Positions 42,645-51,688 of a stretch of 64,000 bases of DNA are shown here, piece after piece. Below the pieces are notes generated by a model. The model worked only from the letters and a program-made list of their open reading frames with translations, had not been told where the DNA came from and did not search any database. How positions within the stretch are numbered: position 1 is the first letter of the stretch; every line of letters begins with the position of its first letter. The DNA lies in the NCBI GenBank assembly GCA_965213525.1, contig OZ243889.1, positions 372,001-436,000 of the forward strand. Reading direction: 5' to 3'. A program made the translations under genes and the position numbers. Source of the stretch: G965213525 sp965213525 (GTDB taxonomy: Bacteria > Actinomycetota > Acidimicrobiia > Acidimicrobiales > Poriferisodalaceae).

Positions 42645-44807
42645 GTGCAGACCCCGGAGTCGTTCCCCCGGCAGGTGGCCCGCACCCGCCGCTTCACGCT
42701 GGGAGCGCCGCGCACCATCACCGTGACGACACGGGGCACCGTGCTGTTCTGCCGGTCCCGGAGTGGCGACGACCCGGTCAACGTCGTGTGGGAGCTCGAC
42801 CCCGCCGTCGGCCGCGAGGTCGTCGTGATCGACCCCGCCGCCCTCGAGGTCGACGAGTCCTCCCTCGGGGTCGCCGAGCGGGCGCGTCGCGAGCGGGCGC
42901 GCGAATCCGCCAGCGGGGTCGTCGGGTACGACACCGACCGGGCCGGTCACGTCGTCGCCACCGTGCTCGGCACGACCCTGGTGGTCGCCCGCCGTGACGA
43001 CACCGGGACGTGGGCGGCGAGGGCCCTCGAGGTTCCCTCGCCCGGGACCCCCTTCGACCCCCGGCTCGACCCGACCGGCCGACGCATCGCCGTCGCGGTC
43101 GGCGGCGCGGTCGAGGTCATCGGCCTGGACGGCTCGCCGACCCGGGCGCCCCTCGCACCGTCAGAGGCCGAGGCCGGGCGCGTCAGCTGGGGGGTGGCCG
43201 AGTTCGTCGCCGCCGAGGAGATGGGTCGCCAGCACGGCATCTGGTGGGACCAAGCCGGTGAGCGGTTGCTGGTGACCCGGGTCGATGAGTCCCCGGTTCC
43301 CGTGTGGCACCTCGGTGACCCGGCCGAGCCATCCGCGGCGCCGGTGCCGCTGCGCTACCCCCACGCCGGGGCGGCCAACGCCGACGTGGGCCTGCACCTC
43401 GTCGCCGCCGCCACCGAGGCCGCGCCCGTCAGGGTCGAGTGGGACCGTGCGGCGTTCGAGTACGTGGCCGACGCCGGCTGGGACGGCGACCGCCCCTGGG
43501 TCCTCGTGCAGTCCCGCGACCAGCGCCGGGTCGTGCTGCTCGACATCGATGCCGGGACCGGGGCGACGACCGAGCGCCACCGGGTCACCGACGACGCCTG
43601 GGTCGAGCTGGTGGCCGGCTCGCCGACCTTCGCCGCCGGCCGCCTCGTCACCGCCGAGGACCGCGACGGCTCCCGCCGGGTCTGCGTGGACGGTCAGCCG
43701 ATCACGCCCGAGGGCCTCCAGGTGCGGGCGGTGATCGGCGCCGTCGGAGACGACATCTGGTTCAGCGCCTCAGAGGAGCCGACCGCCATCGGCGTGTGGA
43801 CCGTGGCGTCACAGGGCGCCGCGCCGCGAGCGGTGAGCGACGGGCCGGGCATCAACGGCGCCGTCGTCGAAGGCGACGTGGCCGTGCTGTCGAGCTCGAC
43901 GATGGCGCGCCACGGCGTCGAGCACGTCGTCACCGTCGCCGGTCGACCCGTGGCCACGCTGCGCTCCCACGCCGAGCGCCCGGCTGTGGTGGCCACCCCC
44001 CAGCTGCTCGGCCGGGGCACCGACGACGTCCGCACGGCGATCCTGACGCCCGCTGGTGATCACGCCCCGGTGTCCCTGCCCGTCTTGATGGACCCCTACG
44101 GCGGCCCGGGCGCCCAGCGGGTGCTCGACACCCAGACGGCGATGGTGACCTCGCAGTGGTTCGCCGATCAGGGGTTCGCCGTGGTGGTCGCCGACGGGCG
44201 GGGCACCCCCGGGAGGGGGCCGGCCTGGGCCCGGGCGGTGCACGGTGACCTCGCCGGACCCGTCCTGGACGACCAGGTCCGCGCGCTCGAGGCCGCCTGT
44301 CACGCCGACGCCCGCCTCGACCCGTCGCGGGTTGCGATCCGGGGGTGGTCCTTCGGCGGCTACCTCGCCGCCCTGGCGGTCATGCGCCGCCCCGAGGTCT
44401 TCCACGCCGCGGTGGCCGGTGCCCCGGTCGCCGAGTGGGCGCTGTACGACACGCACTACACCGAGCGCTACCTCGGGCACCCGGCCGAGCGCCCCGAGGC
44501 GTACGAGAAGAGCTCGCTGCTCGGTGACGCCGCCGCCCTGTCCCGCCCCCTCATGTTGATCCACGGCCTCGCTGACGACAACGTCGTGGTCGCCCACACC
44601 CTGCGGTTGTCCCGGGCACTGCTCGAGGCGGGACGTCCCCACGAGGTGCTGCCGCTGTCGGGGGTGAGCCACATGACCCCCCAGGAGGTGGTGGCTGAAC
44701 GGCTCATGGACCTCCAACTCGAGTTCCTCACACGCTCGCTGGGTCGTTCGGCCGAAGGCCTGGCATCATCAGCGCTCGAGGAGCCCGAGGGCCGAGGAGG
44801 GTCGTGA
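42645..44807 (+). CDS. S9 family prolyl oligopeptidase (DPP-IV-like)
   Basis: 720 residues. An N-terminal beta-propeller (about 1-450) gates an alpha/beta-hydrolase domain with nucleophile Ser in IRGWSFGGYLAAL, Asp in LIHGLADDNVV and His in LSGVSHMTPQE. The double-Glu type motif that binds the peptide N-terminus in DPP-IV is visible as EFVAAEEMGRQHG near residue 185-195, so it probably removes N-terminal dipeptides. No signal peptide, so it is cytoplasmic. The GTG at 42645 looks leaderless. Its stop overlaps the next small gene by 4 bases, and that one overlaps alr, forming a three-gene operon. Confidence 0.9.
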   Translation: MQTPESFPRQVARTRRFTLGAPRTITVTTRGTVLFCRSRSGDDPVNVVWELDPAVGREVVVIDPAALEVDESSLGVAERARRERARESASGVVGYDTDRAGHVVATVLGTTLVVARRDDTGTWAARALEVPSPGTPFDPRLDPTGRRIAVAVGGAVEVIGLDGSPTRAPLAPSEAEAGRVSWGVAEFVAAEEMGRQHGIWWDQAGERLLVTRVDESPVPVWHLGDPAEPSAAPVPLRYPHAGAANADVGLHLVAAATEAAPVRVEWDRAAFEYVADAGWDGDRPWVLVQSRDQRRVVLLDIDAGTGATTERHRVTDDAWVELVAGSPTFAAGRLVTAEDRDGSRRVCVDGQPITPEGLQVRAVIGAVGDDIWFSASEEPTAIGVWTVASQGAAPRAVSDGPGINGAVVEGDVAVLSSSTMARHGVEHVVTVAGRPVATLRSHAERPAVVATPQLLGRGTDDVRTAILTPAGDHAPVSLPVLMDPYGGPGAQRVLDTQTAMVTSQWFADQGFAVVVADGRGTPGRGPAWARAVHGDLAGPVLDDQVRALEAACHADARLDPSRVAIRGWSFGGYLAALAVMRRPEVFHAAVAGAPVAEWALYDTHYTERYLGHPAERPEAYEKSSLLGDAAALSRPLMLIHGLADDNVVVAHTLRLSRALLEAGRPHEVLPLSGVSHMTPQEVVAERLMDLQLEFLTRSLGRSAEGLASSALEEPEGRGGS

Positions 44808-45007
44808 CCGACACCATCGAGCGGTTCGCACGCCGCCAGCGCGTGCAGGCCGCTGTCGACCTCCCCGGGGTGCCGGCCGGGACGATGGGTCGGGTCATGA
44901 GCGAGGCCGGGCTCACCTGGATCCGCTACTTCGTCCAGTTCGACAACGGCGTCGAGCTCAGCTCGATCGACGCCGCCAAGCTGCGGCGGGCCCACCGGCG
45001 GCGATGA
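44804..45007 (+). CDS. Small basic protein between S9 peptidase and alanine racemase genes
   Basis: 67 residues. Starts with GTG overlapping the peptidase stop, and its stop overlaps the alr ATG, so it is firmly in the operon and very likely real. The central part (GVPAGTMGRVMSEAGLTWIR, then YFVQFDNGVELSSID) reads like a small SH3/KOW-type beta-barrel; the C-terminus is Arg/His-rich. I do not recognise a named family. Confidence 0.65.
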   Translation: MTDTIERFARRQRVQAAVDLPGVPAGTMGRVMSEAGLTWIRYFVQFDNGVELSSIDAAKLRRAHRRR

Positions 45008-46197
45008 CCGCCCGGGGCGCCGAGCCCGGTGAGCTCGCCACGACCTGTGACCTCGCCGGGACCGATGACGGCTCTGAGGGGCTGCGGCCCACCCACGTCG
45101 AGATCGACCTCGAGGCCATCAGCGACAACGTGGCGGCGATCGCCACCCACGTCGCCCCGGCGGGGGTGATGCCCATCCTCAAGGCCAACGCCTACGGGCA
45201 CGGGCTGGTCGAGGTCGCCCGACACCTCGAGGACCGGGGCACCGGGGTGGTGGGCGTCGCCTACCTCGAGGAGGGCCTGACGTTGCGCCGCGCCGGGATC
45301 GGGCTCGACATCGTCGTGCTGGGCGGCATCGTCGGCTCGCAGATCCCGGCGTTCCTGCGCCACGACCTGCAGATCACCGTGCCATCGGTCGACAAGCTCG
45401 CCCAGGTCGATGCGGCGGCCGCTGCGCTCGGCCGGCGGGCCAGGGTGCACCTCAAGTTCGACACCGGCATGGAGCGCATCGGCGTCCACTGGTACTCGGC
45501 GGGTCCGCTCGTCGAGGCCGCGCTGGCCAGCCGCCACGTCGACGTCGTCGGCGTGTACTCGCACCTGGCGAACTCCGACGACCCAGATCTGCGCGACGCC
45601 CGACGTCAGGTCGAGCGCTTCGAGGCGGTCCTCGACCACTGGCGCCGACGGTCCGAGCCGCTGCCGACCCGACACCTGGCCAACTCCGGTGCCGTGCTCG
45701 CCCTGCCCGAGGCGCACTACGACCTCGTGCGCCCTGGCATCCTCTGCTACGGCGTGGCGCCGTCCGACGAGGCGGTCGTCACGATCCCGGTGCGCCCGGC
45801 GATGCGCTGGGTGACCCGGGTGGTGTACTTCAAGGTCGTCGAGGCCGGGCACCCGGTCAGCTACGGGTCCACGTGGGCGCCCGCGGCGCGCACCCGGCTG
45901 GTGACGTTGCCGGTCGGCTACGGCGACGGGTACCTGCGGGCGGCGTCGAACCGGGCCGAGGTGCTGGTGGGCGGTCAGCGTCGTCGGGTGGTGGGTCGCA
46001 TCTGCATGGATCAGACCATGGTCGACCTGACCGCCGAGGGCAGCGCCTACAACGGCGACGAGGTGGTCCTGCTCGGTCGCCAGGGCGACGAGGAGATCTC
46101 CGCCGCCGAGCTGGCCGCCCACGCCGGCACGATCGCCTACGAGGTGCTCACCAACGTCAACGCCCGGGTGCCCCGCCGCCACCTCCGACCGAGATGA
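45004..46197 (+). CDS. alr: Alanine racemase
   Basis: 397 residues, fold type III PLP enzyme converting L- to D-alanine for peptidoglycan. PLP Lys in MPILKANAYGHGLVE, phosphate loop and LKFDTGMERIGVHW, HLANSGAVLALPEAHYDLVRPG, and the C-terminal barrel with the base Tyr (TLPVGYGDGYLRAASN) and RICMDQTMVDLT. The N-terminal 30 residues before HVEIDLEAI are an extension. The ATG overlaps the previous stop. Alanine dehydrogenase lies 12 kb away, so both alanine-metabolising enzymes are encoded in this region. Confidence 0.94.
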   Translation: MTARGAEPGELATTCDLAGTDDGSEGLRPTHVEIDLEAISDNVAAIATHVAPAGVMPILKANAYGHGLVEVARHLEDRGTGVVGVAYLEEGLTLRRAGIGLDIVVLGGIVGSQIPAFLRHDLQITVPSVDKLAQVDAAAAALGRRARVHLKFDTGMERIGVHWYSAGPLVEAALASRHVDVVGVYSHLANSDDPDLRDARRQVERFEAVLDHWRRRSEPLPTRHLANSGAVLALPEAHYDLVRPGILCYGVAPSDEAVVTIPVRPAMRWVTRVVYFKVVEAGHPVSYGSTWAPAARTRLVTLPVGYGDGYLRAASNRAEVLVGGQRRRVVGRICMDQTMVDLTAEGSAYNGDEVVLLGRQGDEEISAAELAAHAGTIAYEVLTNVNARVPRRHLRPR

Positions 46198-46225
46198 CCT
46201 CGCTAGCCGGGATGACCCGGCGGCC

Positions 46226-46744
46226 TCAGGGCCACAGGCGCACGCGGGCGACGCGGTCGATCACCACCGCGTGGGTCCTGGCGCCGACGGCCACCACCAC
46301 GACGTCATCGCCCACCGCGGCGAGGCGACCGATGATGGGCTCGGCCCCCGCGGTGGTCCAGATCGCCACCTCCGGGCGCTCGTCGACCAGCTCGGCGAGC
46401 ACCTCGGCCAGGGTGTCGGGGCCGGGGTCAGGCTCGGGCCCCCGGGTCGGTCCTGACCCCAGCTCGACCGAGGCGAGCGCCCGCAGCGACACCAGCTCGG
46501 TGCCCCCGTCTGAGGTCGTGCCGGCGAGGCCGTCGGCGAGGACGCCCGTCGGCGTCAGGCGCAGCGGGGGAGCGCCGGTGATCGACAACGCCACCTCCTG
46601 GCCGCTGCCGACAGCCCGGACCAGGACCCCGGCCACGGTGCTCAGCTCGGCGGCGGCCGAGGTGCGGTCACCCCGACGGGCCCGGCCCCGCACGGCGGCG
46701 TCGACCACGAGGTCGCGGGCGGCCCGGTCGAGGTCATCACCCAC
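46226..46744 (-). CDS. Conserved-looking hypothetical protein
   Basis: 172 residues. An N-terminal helix (DDLDRAARDLVVDAAVRGRA) precedes alternating beta-strand-like segments (ALSITGAPPLRLTPTGVLAD; ERPEVAIWTTAGAEPIIGRL; VVVVAVGARTHAVVIDRVAR), suggesting a small mixed alpha/beta or two-barrel protein. No known motif. It converges with alr and is divergent from phoH. The GTG start lies 8 bases after TACCGT (46758-46753), a leaderless-type promoter, which supports it being a real gene. Confidence 0.6.
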   Translation of the reverse strand: MGDDLDRAARDLVVDAAVRGRARRGDRTSAAAELSTVAGVLVRAVGSGQEVALSITGAPPLRLTPTGVLADGLAGTTSDGGTELVSLRALASVELGSGPTRGPEPDPGPDTLAEVLAELVDERPEVAIWTTAGAEPIIGRLAAVGDDVVVVAVGARTHAVVIDRVARVRLWP

Positions 46745-46758
46745 GGCCGCGCACGGTA
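46745..46758 (-). promoter_or_regulatory. Leaderless-type -10 element of the hypothetical gene
   Basis: TACCGT (46758 down to 46753), 8 bases before GTG 46744. Confidence 0.45.
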
Positions 46759-46905
46759 CCGCCGCGGTCGCCGCCCACGCCGGCGGTCTCTGCGCGGTCC
46801 CTGTAGCGATCCCCGCCGGCGATCTCGACGTAGATGTCGACGACGATCTTCGGCGGCGGGGGCGGTAACCTGCGGCGTTCGAGGGCCGGCGTCCCCAGGA
46901 GGAGC

Positions 46906-47871
46906 GTGGCAGCGACGTCGGTGAGCATCGAGGTGCCCGGCAACGATCTGATGGCCGGGTTGCTCGGCCGCCGCGACGAGTTGCTACGACGCGTCGAGGG
47001 AGCCTTCGCCGACGCCGAGATCCACGTGCGGGGCAACGAGATCACCGCCCGGGGCGCCGACGCCGAGCAGGTCGGCGTGCTGTTCACCGAGCTGGTCGGC
47101 CTGCTCGAGCGCGGACACCGCCTCGATGCCGAGGTCATCGAGCGCACCATCGAGATGGTTCGGGCCAAGGAGCGCCCCACCGAGATCTTGAGCGCAGAGG
47201 TCACCCGCACCGGCGCCGGACGTCCCGTGCGGCCCAAGACCGCCAACCAGCACCGGTACCTCGAGGCCATCGCCGCGAACACCATCACGTTCGGTCTCGG
47301 CCCGGCGGGGACGGGCAAGACGTGGCTGGCGGTGGCCATGGCCGCTCGCGCCCTGCAGGCCCGGGAGGTGTCGCGCATCGTGTTGACCCGTCCGGCGGTC
47401 GAGGCGGGTGAGCGTCTCGGATTCCTGCCCGGTGACCTCATGGACAAGATCGACCCGTACCTGCGGCCCCTGTTCGACGCCCTCTACGACATGCTCGATC
47501 CCGAGGCCGTGCAGCGCCTGTTGACCCGCGGCGCCATCGAGGTCGCCCCCCTCGCCTTCATGAGGGGCCGGACCCTCAACGAGAGCTTCGTCATCCTCGA
47601 CGAAGCGCAGAACACCACGCCCGAGCAGATGAAGATGTTCCTGACCCGGATCGGCTTCGGGTCCAAGGTCGTCGTCACCGGCGACACGACCCAGGTCGAC
47701 ATCGACCGGGGCCGCAGCGGCCTCGGCGGTCTGGCGACGGTGTTGGAGGGTGTGGGCGGCATCGAGTTCATCCACCTCACCGGGCGCGACGTCGTGCGTC
47801 ACCGCATCGTCCAAGACATCGTCGACGCCTACGAACGAGCCGACCGGTCCGGCGACCCCGACGCCACGTGA
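46906..47871 (+). CDS. phoH: PhoH-family ATPase
   Basis: 321 residues. An N-terminal KH-like RNA-binding region (VPGNDLMAGLLGRRDELLRR to IEMVRAKERPTEI) precedes a superfamily-1-like ATPase: Walker A FGLGPAGTGKTWLAV, Walker B SFVILDEAQNTTPEQ and GDTTQVDIDRG. PhoH and YbeY act together in RNA maturation. GTG 46906 is chosen for its AGGAGG (46897-46902), although spacing is short (3 bases); the frame extends to 46834 without conserved sequence. First gene of a tightly overlapping phoH-ybeY-corC-era operon. Confidence 0.92.
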   Translation: MAATSVSIEVPGNDLMAGLLGRRDELLRRVEGAFADAEIHVRGNEITARGADAEQVGVLFTELVGLLERGHRLDAEVIERTIEMVRAKERPTEILSAEVTRTGAGRPVRPKTANQHRYLEAIAANTITFGLGPAGTGKTWLAVAMAARALQAREVSRIVLTRPAVEAGERLGFLPGDLMDKIDPYLRPLFDALYDMLDPEAVQRLLTRGAIEVAPLAFMRGRTLNESFVILDEAQNTTPEQMKMFLTRIGFGSKVVVTGDTTQVDIDRGRSGLGGLATVLEGVGGIEFIHLTGRDVVRHRIVQDIVDAYERADRSGDPDAT

Positions 47872-48404
47872 CGGGCCGGGCGCCCGTTGCGCACGACGTC
47901 GCCGGCGCTGGCGAGCACGCGGTCCTCGACGAGCGCATCGTCGTCGTCGACGACGCCGCCGACCCAGAGGTCGACGCAGCCGAGCTGGTCGCACTCGCCG
48001 CCGCCGTGCTGGACGCCGAGGCCGTGTCAGCTGACCTCGAGCTGTGCCTCGGCCTGGTGGACGTCGAGCGCATCGCCCGCTTGAACGCCGAGCACCTGGG
48101 CGGTGCCGGCGAGCCCACCGACGTGCTGGCCTTCCCGATCGACACCGAGGTGGCCGACGGCGTGCCCGGCCTGCTCGGCGACGTGATCATCTGCCCCGAG
48201 GTGGCCCGCCGCCAGGCTGGGTCCAACGCCGGTTGCCGGGTGGGCCACGACGGCACGTTCTCGGCCGAGATGGCCCTGCTCGTCATCCACGGCGTGCTGC
48301 ACCTGCTCGGCCACGACCACCACGGCGACGCCGACGCCGCAGCCATGCGAGCCCTCGAGGAGCGCCACCTGGGCGAGCACGTGGCGCGGCGGTCCAGCCC
48401 GTGA
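47868..48404 (+). CDS. ybeY: YbeY, rRNA maturation endoribonuclease
   Basis: 178 residues. The zinc site is complete in HGVLHLLGHDHHGD (H-x3-H-x5-H). LNAEHLGGAGEPTDVLAFP and LGDVIICPEVARRQ complete the UPF0054 fold. It trims the 3' end of 16S rRNA and takes part in ribosome quality control. The GTG start overlaps the phoH stop by 4 bases and its own stop overlaps the next gene. A 15-residue insertion just before the zinc helix is not in all members. Confidence 0.93.
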   Translation: MTGRAPVAHDVAGAGEHAVLDERIVVVDDAADPEVDAAELVALAAAVLDAEAVSADLELCLGLVDVERIARLNAEHLGGAGEPTDVLAFPIDTEVADGVPGLLGDVIICPEVARRQAGSNAGCRVGHDGTFSAEMALLVIHGVLHLLGHDHHGDADAAAMRALEERHLGEHVARRSSP

Positions 48405-49645
48405 CGGTGCTGGCCGTGGCGGTGGCGATCGCACTGACCGCGCTGGCTGCGGTGCTCGCGCTGATCGAGACCGCCTTCACCCGCGTCGGAGCCGTCGGCG
48501 CCCGGGCCATCTCAGAGACCAACCCGGACCGTGCCGCGCGCCTCAAGTCGCTGCTCGAGCGGCCCGAGCGCGTCCTGGCCCCCGTCCTGCTGTTGACGCT
48601 CGCCTGCCACATGACCTCGGCGACCCTGCTCGCCCTGGTCTTGCGCGACGCCTACGGCGGGGCCGGCTTCGTCATGGCCGTGGCCATCGAGATCCTGGCG
48701 GTGTTCCTCGTCTCTGAGGCCGTGCCCAAGGCCTTCGCCCTCGGTGAGAGCGTGACGGTGGCGGCTCGCCTGGCCCCGGTCGCCGGGGCGCTCGCCCGCC
48801 TGCCGATCATCGCCCCCTTCGCCCGGCTGCTGCTGCGGGTGGGTCAGCGCGAGCGCGTCGCCCCCGTGGTGAGCGAGGGCGACCTGATCGCCATGGCCGA
48901 AGCCGCGGTCGAGGCCGAGGCGATCGAGGCCGAGGAGCGCACCCTCATCGAGTCGGTGTTCGTCTTCGGTGACACCATCGCCCGCAACGTGATGGTCCCC
49001 CGCCCCGACATGGTCGTCGTGCACACCACCGACACCGTCGCCAGCACGCTCGGCCTGGTGGTCGACAAGGGCTTCACCCGCTTCCCCGTGGTCGGCGACG
49101 ACATCGACGACGTCGTCGGCATCGTGTTGTCCAAGGACCTCCTTCGAGCCCACCTCGAAGGGCGCCTCGAGGAGTCGGTCACCGCCCACCTGCGCACAGC
49201 GGAGTGCGTGCCCGAGACCAAGCGGGTCGCCGATCTGATGCCAGAGATGCAGGCCCGCAAGTTCCACCTGGCGATCGTCGTCGACGAGTACGGCGGCACC
49301 GCCGGCCTGGTCACCCTCGAGAACCTCATCGAGGCGCTCGTCGGTGACATCGTCGACGAGTTCGACCAGGAGCTCCCCCTCGTGCAGCACCTGTCCGACG
49401 ACGAGATGCTCGTCGCCGGGCGGATCCCGGTCTCGGAGCTGGCCGAGCTGGTCGAGACCGACCTGCCCCAGGGCGACTGGGATACCGCCGGCGGCCTCGT
49501 CTACGGGCTGCTCGGGCACGTGCCCGATCTCGGGGAGGCCATCGTGTTGGACGGCCTGCGGGTCATCGCCGAAGCCGTCGACGGCAACCGCATCGAGCTG
49601 CTGCGGGTGGTGCAGACCGCACGGCCACCCGAGCCGGTGTCGTGA
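48401..49645 (+). CDS. CNNM/CorC-type transporter-associated protein (hemolysin C family)
   Basis: 414 residues. An N-terminal CNNM transmembrane domain (LAVAVAIALTALAAVLALIE; FVMAVAIEILAVFLVSEAVP) is followed by paired CBS domains (MVPRPDMVVVHTTDTVASTL; FHLAIVVDEYGGTAGLVTLE) and a CorC/HlyC C-terminal domain (GDWDTAGGLVYGLLGHVPDL). These proteins are linked to magnesium/cobalt efflux. GTG 48401 overlaps the ybeY stop by 4 bases and its stop overlaps era. Confidence 0.92.
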   Translation: MTVLAVAVAIALTALAAVLALIETAFTRVGAVGARAISETNPDRAARLKSLLERPERVLAPVLLLTLACHMTSATLLALVLRDAYGGAGFVMAVAIEILAVFLVSEAVPKAFALGESVTVAARLAPVAGALARLPIIAPFARLLLRVGQRERVAPVVSEGDLIAMAEAAVEAEAIEAEERTLIESVFVFGDTIARNVMVPRPDMVVVHTTDTVASTLGLVVDKGFTRFPVVGDDIDDVVGIVLSKDLLRAHLEGRLEESVTAHLRTAECVPETKRVADLMPEMQARKFHLAIVVDEYGGTAGLVTLENLIEALVGDIVDEFDQELPLVQHLSDDEMLVAGRIPVSELAELVETDLPQGDWDTAGGLVYGLLGHVPDLGEAIVLDGLRVIAEAVDGNRIELLRVVQTARPPEPVS

Positions 49646-50535
49646 GCGAGGCCCCCGGCGTCGATGACGTCGAGGTGAGCCGGTCGGGGCTCGTGGCCAT
49701 CGTCGGGCGGCCCAACGTCGGCAAGTCCACCCTGGTCAACGCGATGGTGGGCGAGAAGGTGTCGATCACCTCGGACAAGCCCCAGACCACCCGCCACCGC
49801 ATCCTCGGCGTGCTCGCTGACGCCGGGCGCCAGGCGGTGCTCGTCGACACACCCGGTCTGCACAAGCCGGTCACCTCCCTCGGCGAGCGCCTCAACGCCA
49901 CGACGGCCGGCGTCCTGGCCGACGTCGACCACGTGGTGGTGGTCATCGACGCCACCCAGCCCGTCGGGTCGGGGGACCGGTGGGTCCTGGCACGGACCCC
50001 GGCCAGCGCCACCGTCGTGCTCAACAAGACCGATCGCGTCGACCGGGCGACCATCGCCCGCCAACTGGCGGCGCTCGCCACCCACGACCGGGCGGCGTAC
50101 TTCGCGGTGTCAGCGCGCACCGGAGACGGCGTCGAGGACCTCGCTGCTCACCTCCTCGACTCCCTCGGCGAGGGCCCGGCGTGGTTCCCTCCCGGCCAGC
50201 GCACCGATCTCACCGAGCCGGCGCAGGTGGCCGAGCTGGTGCGCGAGCAGCTGTTGCGGGTGCTGCGCGACGAGCTGCCGTACTCGGTGGCCACCCGCAC
50301 CGTCGAGTGGGACTGGCCCCGCATCGCGGTGGACATCTACGTCGAGCGTGAGTCACAGAAGGGCATGGTCATCGGCAAGGGCGCCAAGGTGCTGGCCGAG
50401 GTCGGTCACCGGGTTCGTCGTCAGCTGCCCGATGGGGTCTACCTGGCCTTGCACGTGCGGGTGCTCGCCGACTGGCAACGGCGACCGGAGCTGGTCGAGC
50501 GCGTGCTGCACCTCGACGACGTCGGCGGGGACTGA
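49642..50535 (+). CDS. era: Era, ribosome-assembly GTPase
   Basis: 297 residues. G1 GRPNVGKSTLVNAMVG, G2 TTRHRILGV, G3 VDTPGLH, G4 VLNKTDRVD and G5 VSARTGDG are all present, followed by the C-terminal KH domain (VERESQKGMVIGKGAKVLAE) that binds the 3' end of 16S rRNA. It works with YbeY in 30S maturation, matching its place as last gene of the overlapping operon. GTG start overlaps the corC stop. Confidence 0.96.
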   Translation: MSEAPGVDDVEVSRSGLVAIVGRPNVGKSTLVNAMVGEKVSITSDKPQTTRHRILGVLADAGRQAVLVDTPGLHKPVTSLGERLNATTAGVLADVDHVVVVIDATQPVGSGDRWVLARTPASATVVLNKTDRVDRATIARQLAALATHDRAAYFAVSARTGDGVEDLAAHLLDSLGEGPAWFPPGQRTDLTEPAQVAELVREQLLRVLRDELPYSVATRTVEWDWPRIAVDIYVERESQKGMVIGKGAKVLAEVGHRVRRQLPDGVYLALHVRVLADWQRRPELVERVLHLDDVGGD

Positions 50536-50748
50536 CCCACCGGGCCGCTCCGCCGAACGAGGCGCAAGGGGCGCACCGCCGCCGTCGATGCACGTGCGCA
50601 GTCCGACCCGGTGGCACTGTTCACCTCTGTTCCACCTCGGCGACCCCAGGCCGACGGGTGGCCGCCACCGGGCTCGGCTGGACTGGGTGCCCGCTTGCGG
50701 CCACGGCGACCGACCACATGACCACGACACCAGAAGAGGCCAACCACC

Positions 50749-50916
50749 ATGGGATCACTCGGAGGACCGGAGCTGCTGATCGTGCTGTTCCTCGGTCTGT
50801 TGCTGTTCGGCTCGACCCGCCTGCCCAAGCTTGCCCGCTCGCTCGGTGAGGCCAAGCGCGAGCTGCGCGAGGCCACCGCCGAGGACGACGCCACGGGGCG
50901 CGCCGCCACGCCGTGA
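50749..50916 (+). CDS. tatA: TatA/TatE-type twin-arginine translocase subunit
   Basis: 55 residues. MGSLGGPELLIVLFLGLLLF is the single membrane helix, followed by the FGSTRLPKLARSLGEAKREL hinge and amphipathic helix that define TatA. Only a short Asp/Thr-rich tail follows, so it is among the shortest of the family. It oligomerises to form the passage for folded proteins exported by Tat; the transporter-binding lipoprotein at 13.8 kb is a likely client. A purine-rich stretch (AGAAGAGG) precedes the ATG. It stands alone, about 210 bases after era. Confidence 0.88.
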   Translation: MGSLGGPELLIVLFLGLLLFGSTRLPKLARSLGEAKRELREATAEDDATGRAATP

Positions 50917-50981
50917 GCGCGGCTGGCTGATACAGCGCAGCTCGCCCCCGGAGCTCAGAGCCGCCCGGCCCGGGGGCCCGG

Positions 50982-50995
50982 TAGCGTCGTCGTCC
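50982..50995 (+). promoter_or_regulatory. Leaderless-type -10 element of the LOG-family gene
   Basis: TAGCGT at 50982-50987, 8 bases before GTG 50996. Confidence 0.5.
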
Positions 50996-51589
50996 GTGGT
51001 GCGCCGCGTGGGCTCGGTGTGCGTGTGGTGCGGGTCCTCAACGGGCCGGGACGGCGCCCATGCCGCGGCGGCCCGCCAGGTGGGCGGGCTGCTGGCCGAG
51101 CGGGGTGCTCGCCTGGTCTACGGCGGGGGCCGCGTCGGCTTGATGGGCGTCGTCGCCGACGCCGCGCTGGCGGCGGGAGGTGCGGTCACCGGGGTCATCC
51201 CGGTCGGGTTGTTCACCCGGGAGGTGGCCCACCGGGGGCTGACAGATCTCGTCGAGGTCGCCTCCATGCACGAGCGCAAGCAGCGCATGGCCGACGAGGC
51301 CGACGCCTTCGTCGCACTGCCCGGTGGCCTCGGCACCCTCGAGGAGCTGGCCGAGATGGCGACGTGGGCCCAGCTCGGCGTGCACGACAAGCCGATCGGG
51401 GTGCTCGACGTCGGCGGCTACTGGGACCCCCTGTTCGCCATGCTCGACCGCGCCGTGGACGAGGGGTTCCTGCGACCCGAGCACGCAGCCCTGCTGGTGC
51501 GGGCCACCGACCCGGTCGAGCTGCTCGACCGCCTCGCCGCCCACGAGCCGCCGACGGTCGACAAGTGGCTGGACCTCGACGCCACCTGA
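50996..51589 (+). CDS. LOG-family protein (cytokinin riboside 5'-monophosphate phosphoribohydrolase type)
   Basis: 197 residues. Rossmann-like fold with VCVWCGSSTGRDGAH, VYGGGRVGLMGVVADAAL, HERKQRMADEADAFVALPGG and the diagnostic PGGLGTLEELAEM motif whose Glu is catalytic. Bacterial LOG proteins cleave nucleoside 5'-monophosphates to base plus ribose 5-phosphate. Two GTGs in tandem (50996, 50999) are possible starts; the first follows a -10-like TAGCGT. The sequence WLDLDAT ends the protein and a very similar WLDLDAE reading continues in another frame just downstream, hinting at a small duplication. Confidence 0.88.
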   Translation: MVRRVGSVCVWCGSSTGRDGAHAAAARQVGGLLAERGARLVYGGGRVGLMGVVADAALAAGGAVTGVIPVGLFTREVAHRGLTDLVEVASMHERKQRMADEADAFVALPGGLGTLEELAEMATWAQLGVHDKPIGVLDVGGYWDPLFAMLDRAVDEGFLRPEHAALLVRATDPVELLDRLAAHEPPTVDKWLDLDAT

Positions 51590-51688
51590 ACCGCTGACCC
51601 CCGAGGCGCCGGCGGCCACGAGGTGGCTCGACCTCGACGCCGAGCGAACCGACCGGGACCGACCCGGCGGCGGCTCACCCCGGCCCGG

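Noticed and set aside
51589..51660. Second WLDLDA reading just after the LOG gene, as a possible separate gene
   Set aside because: Too short and without a start; more likely a small duplication of the gene end.
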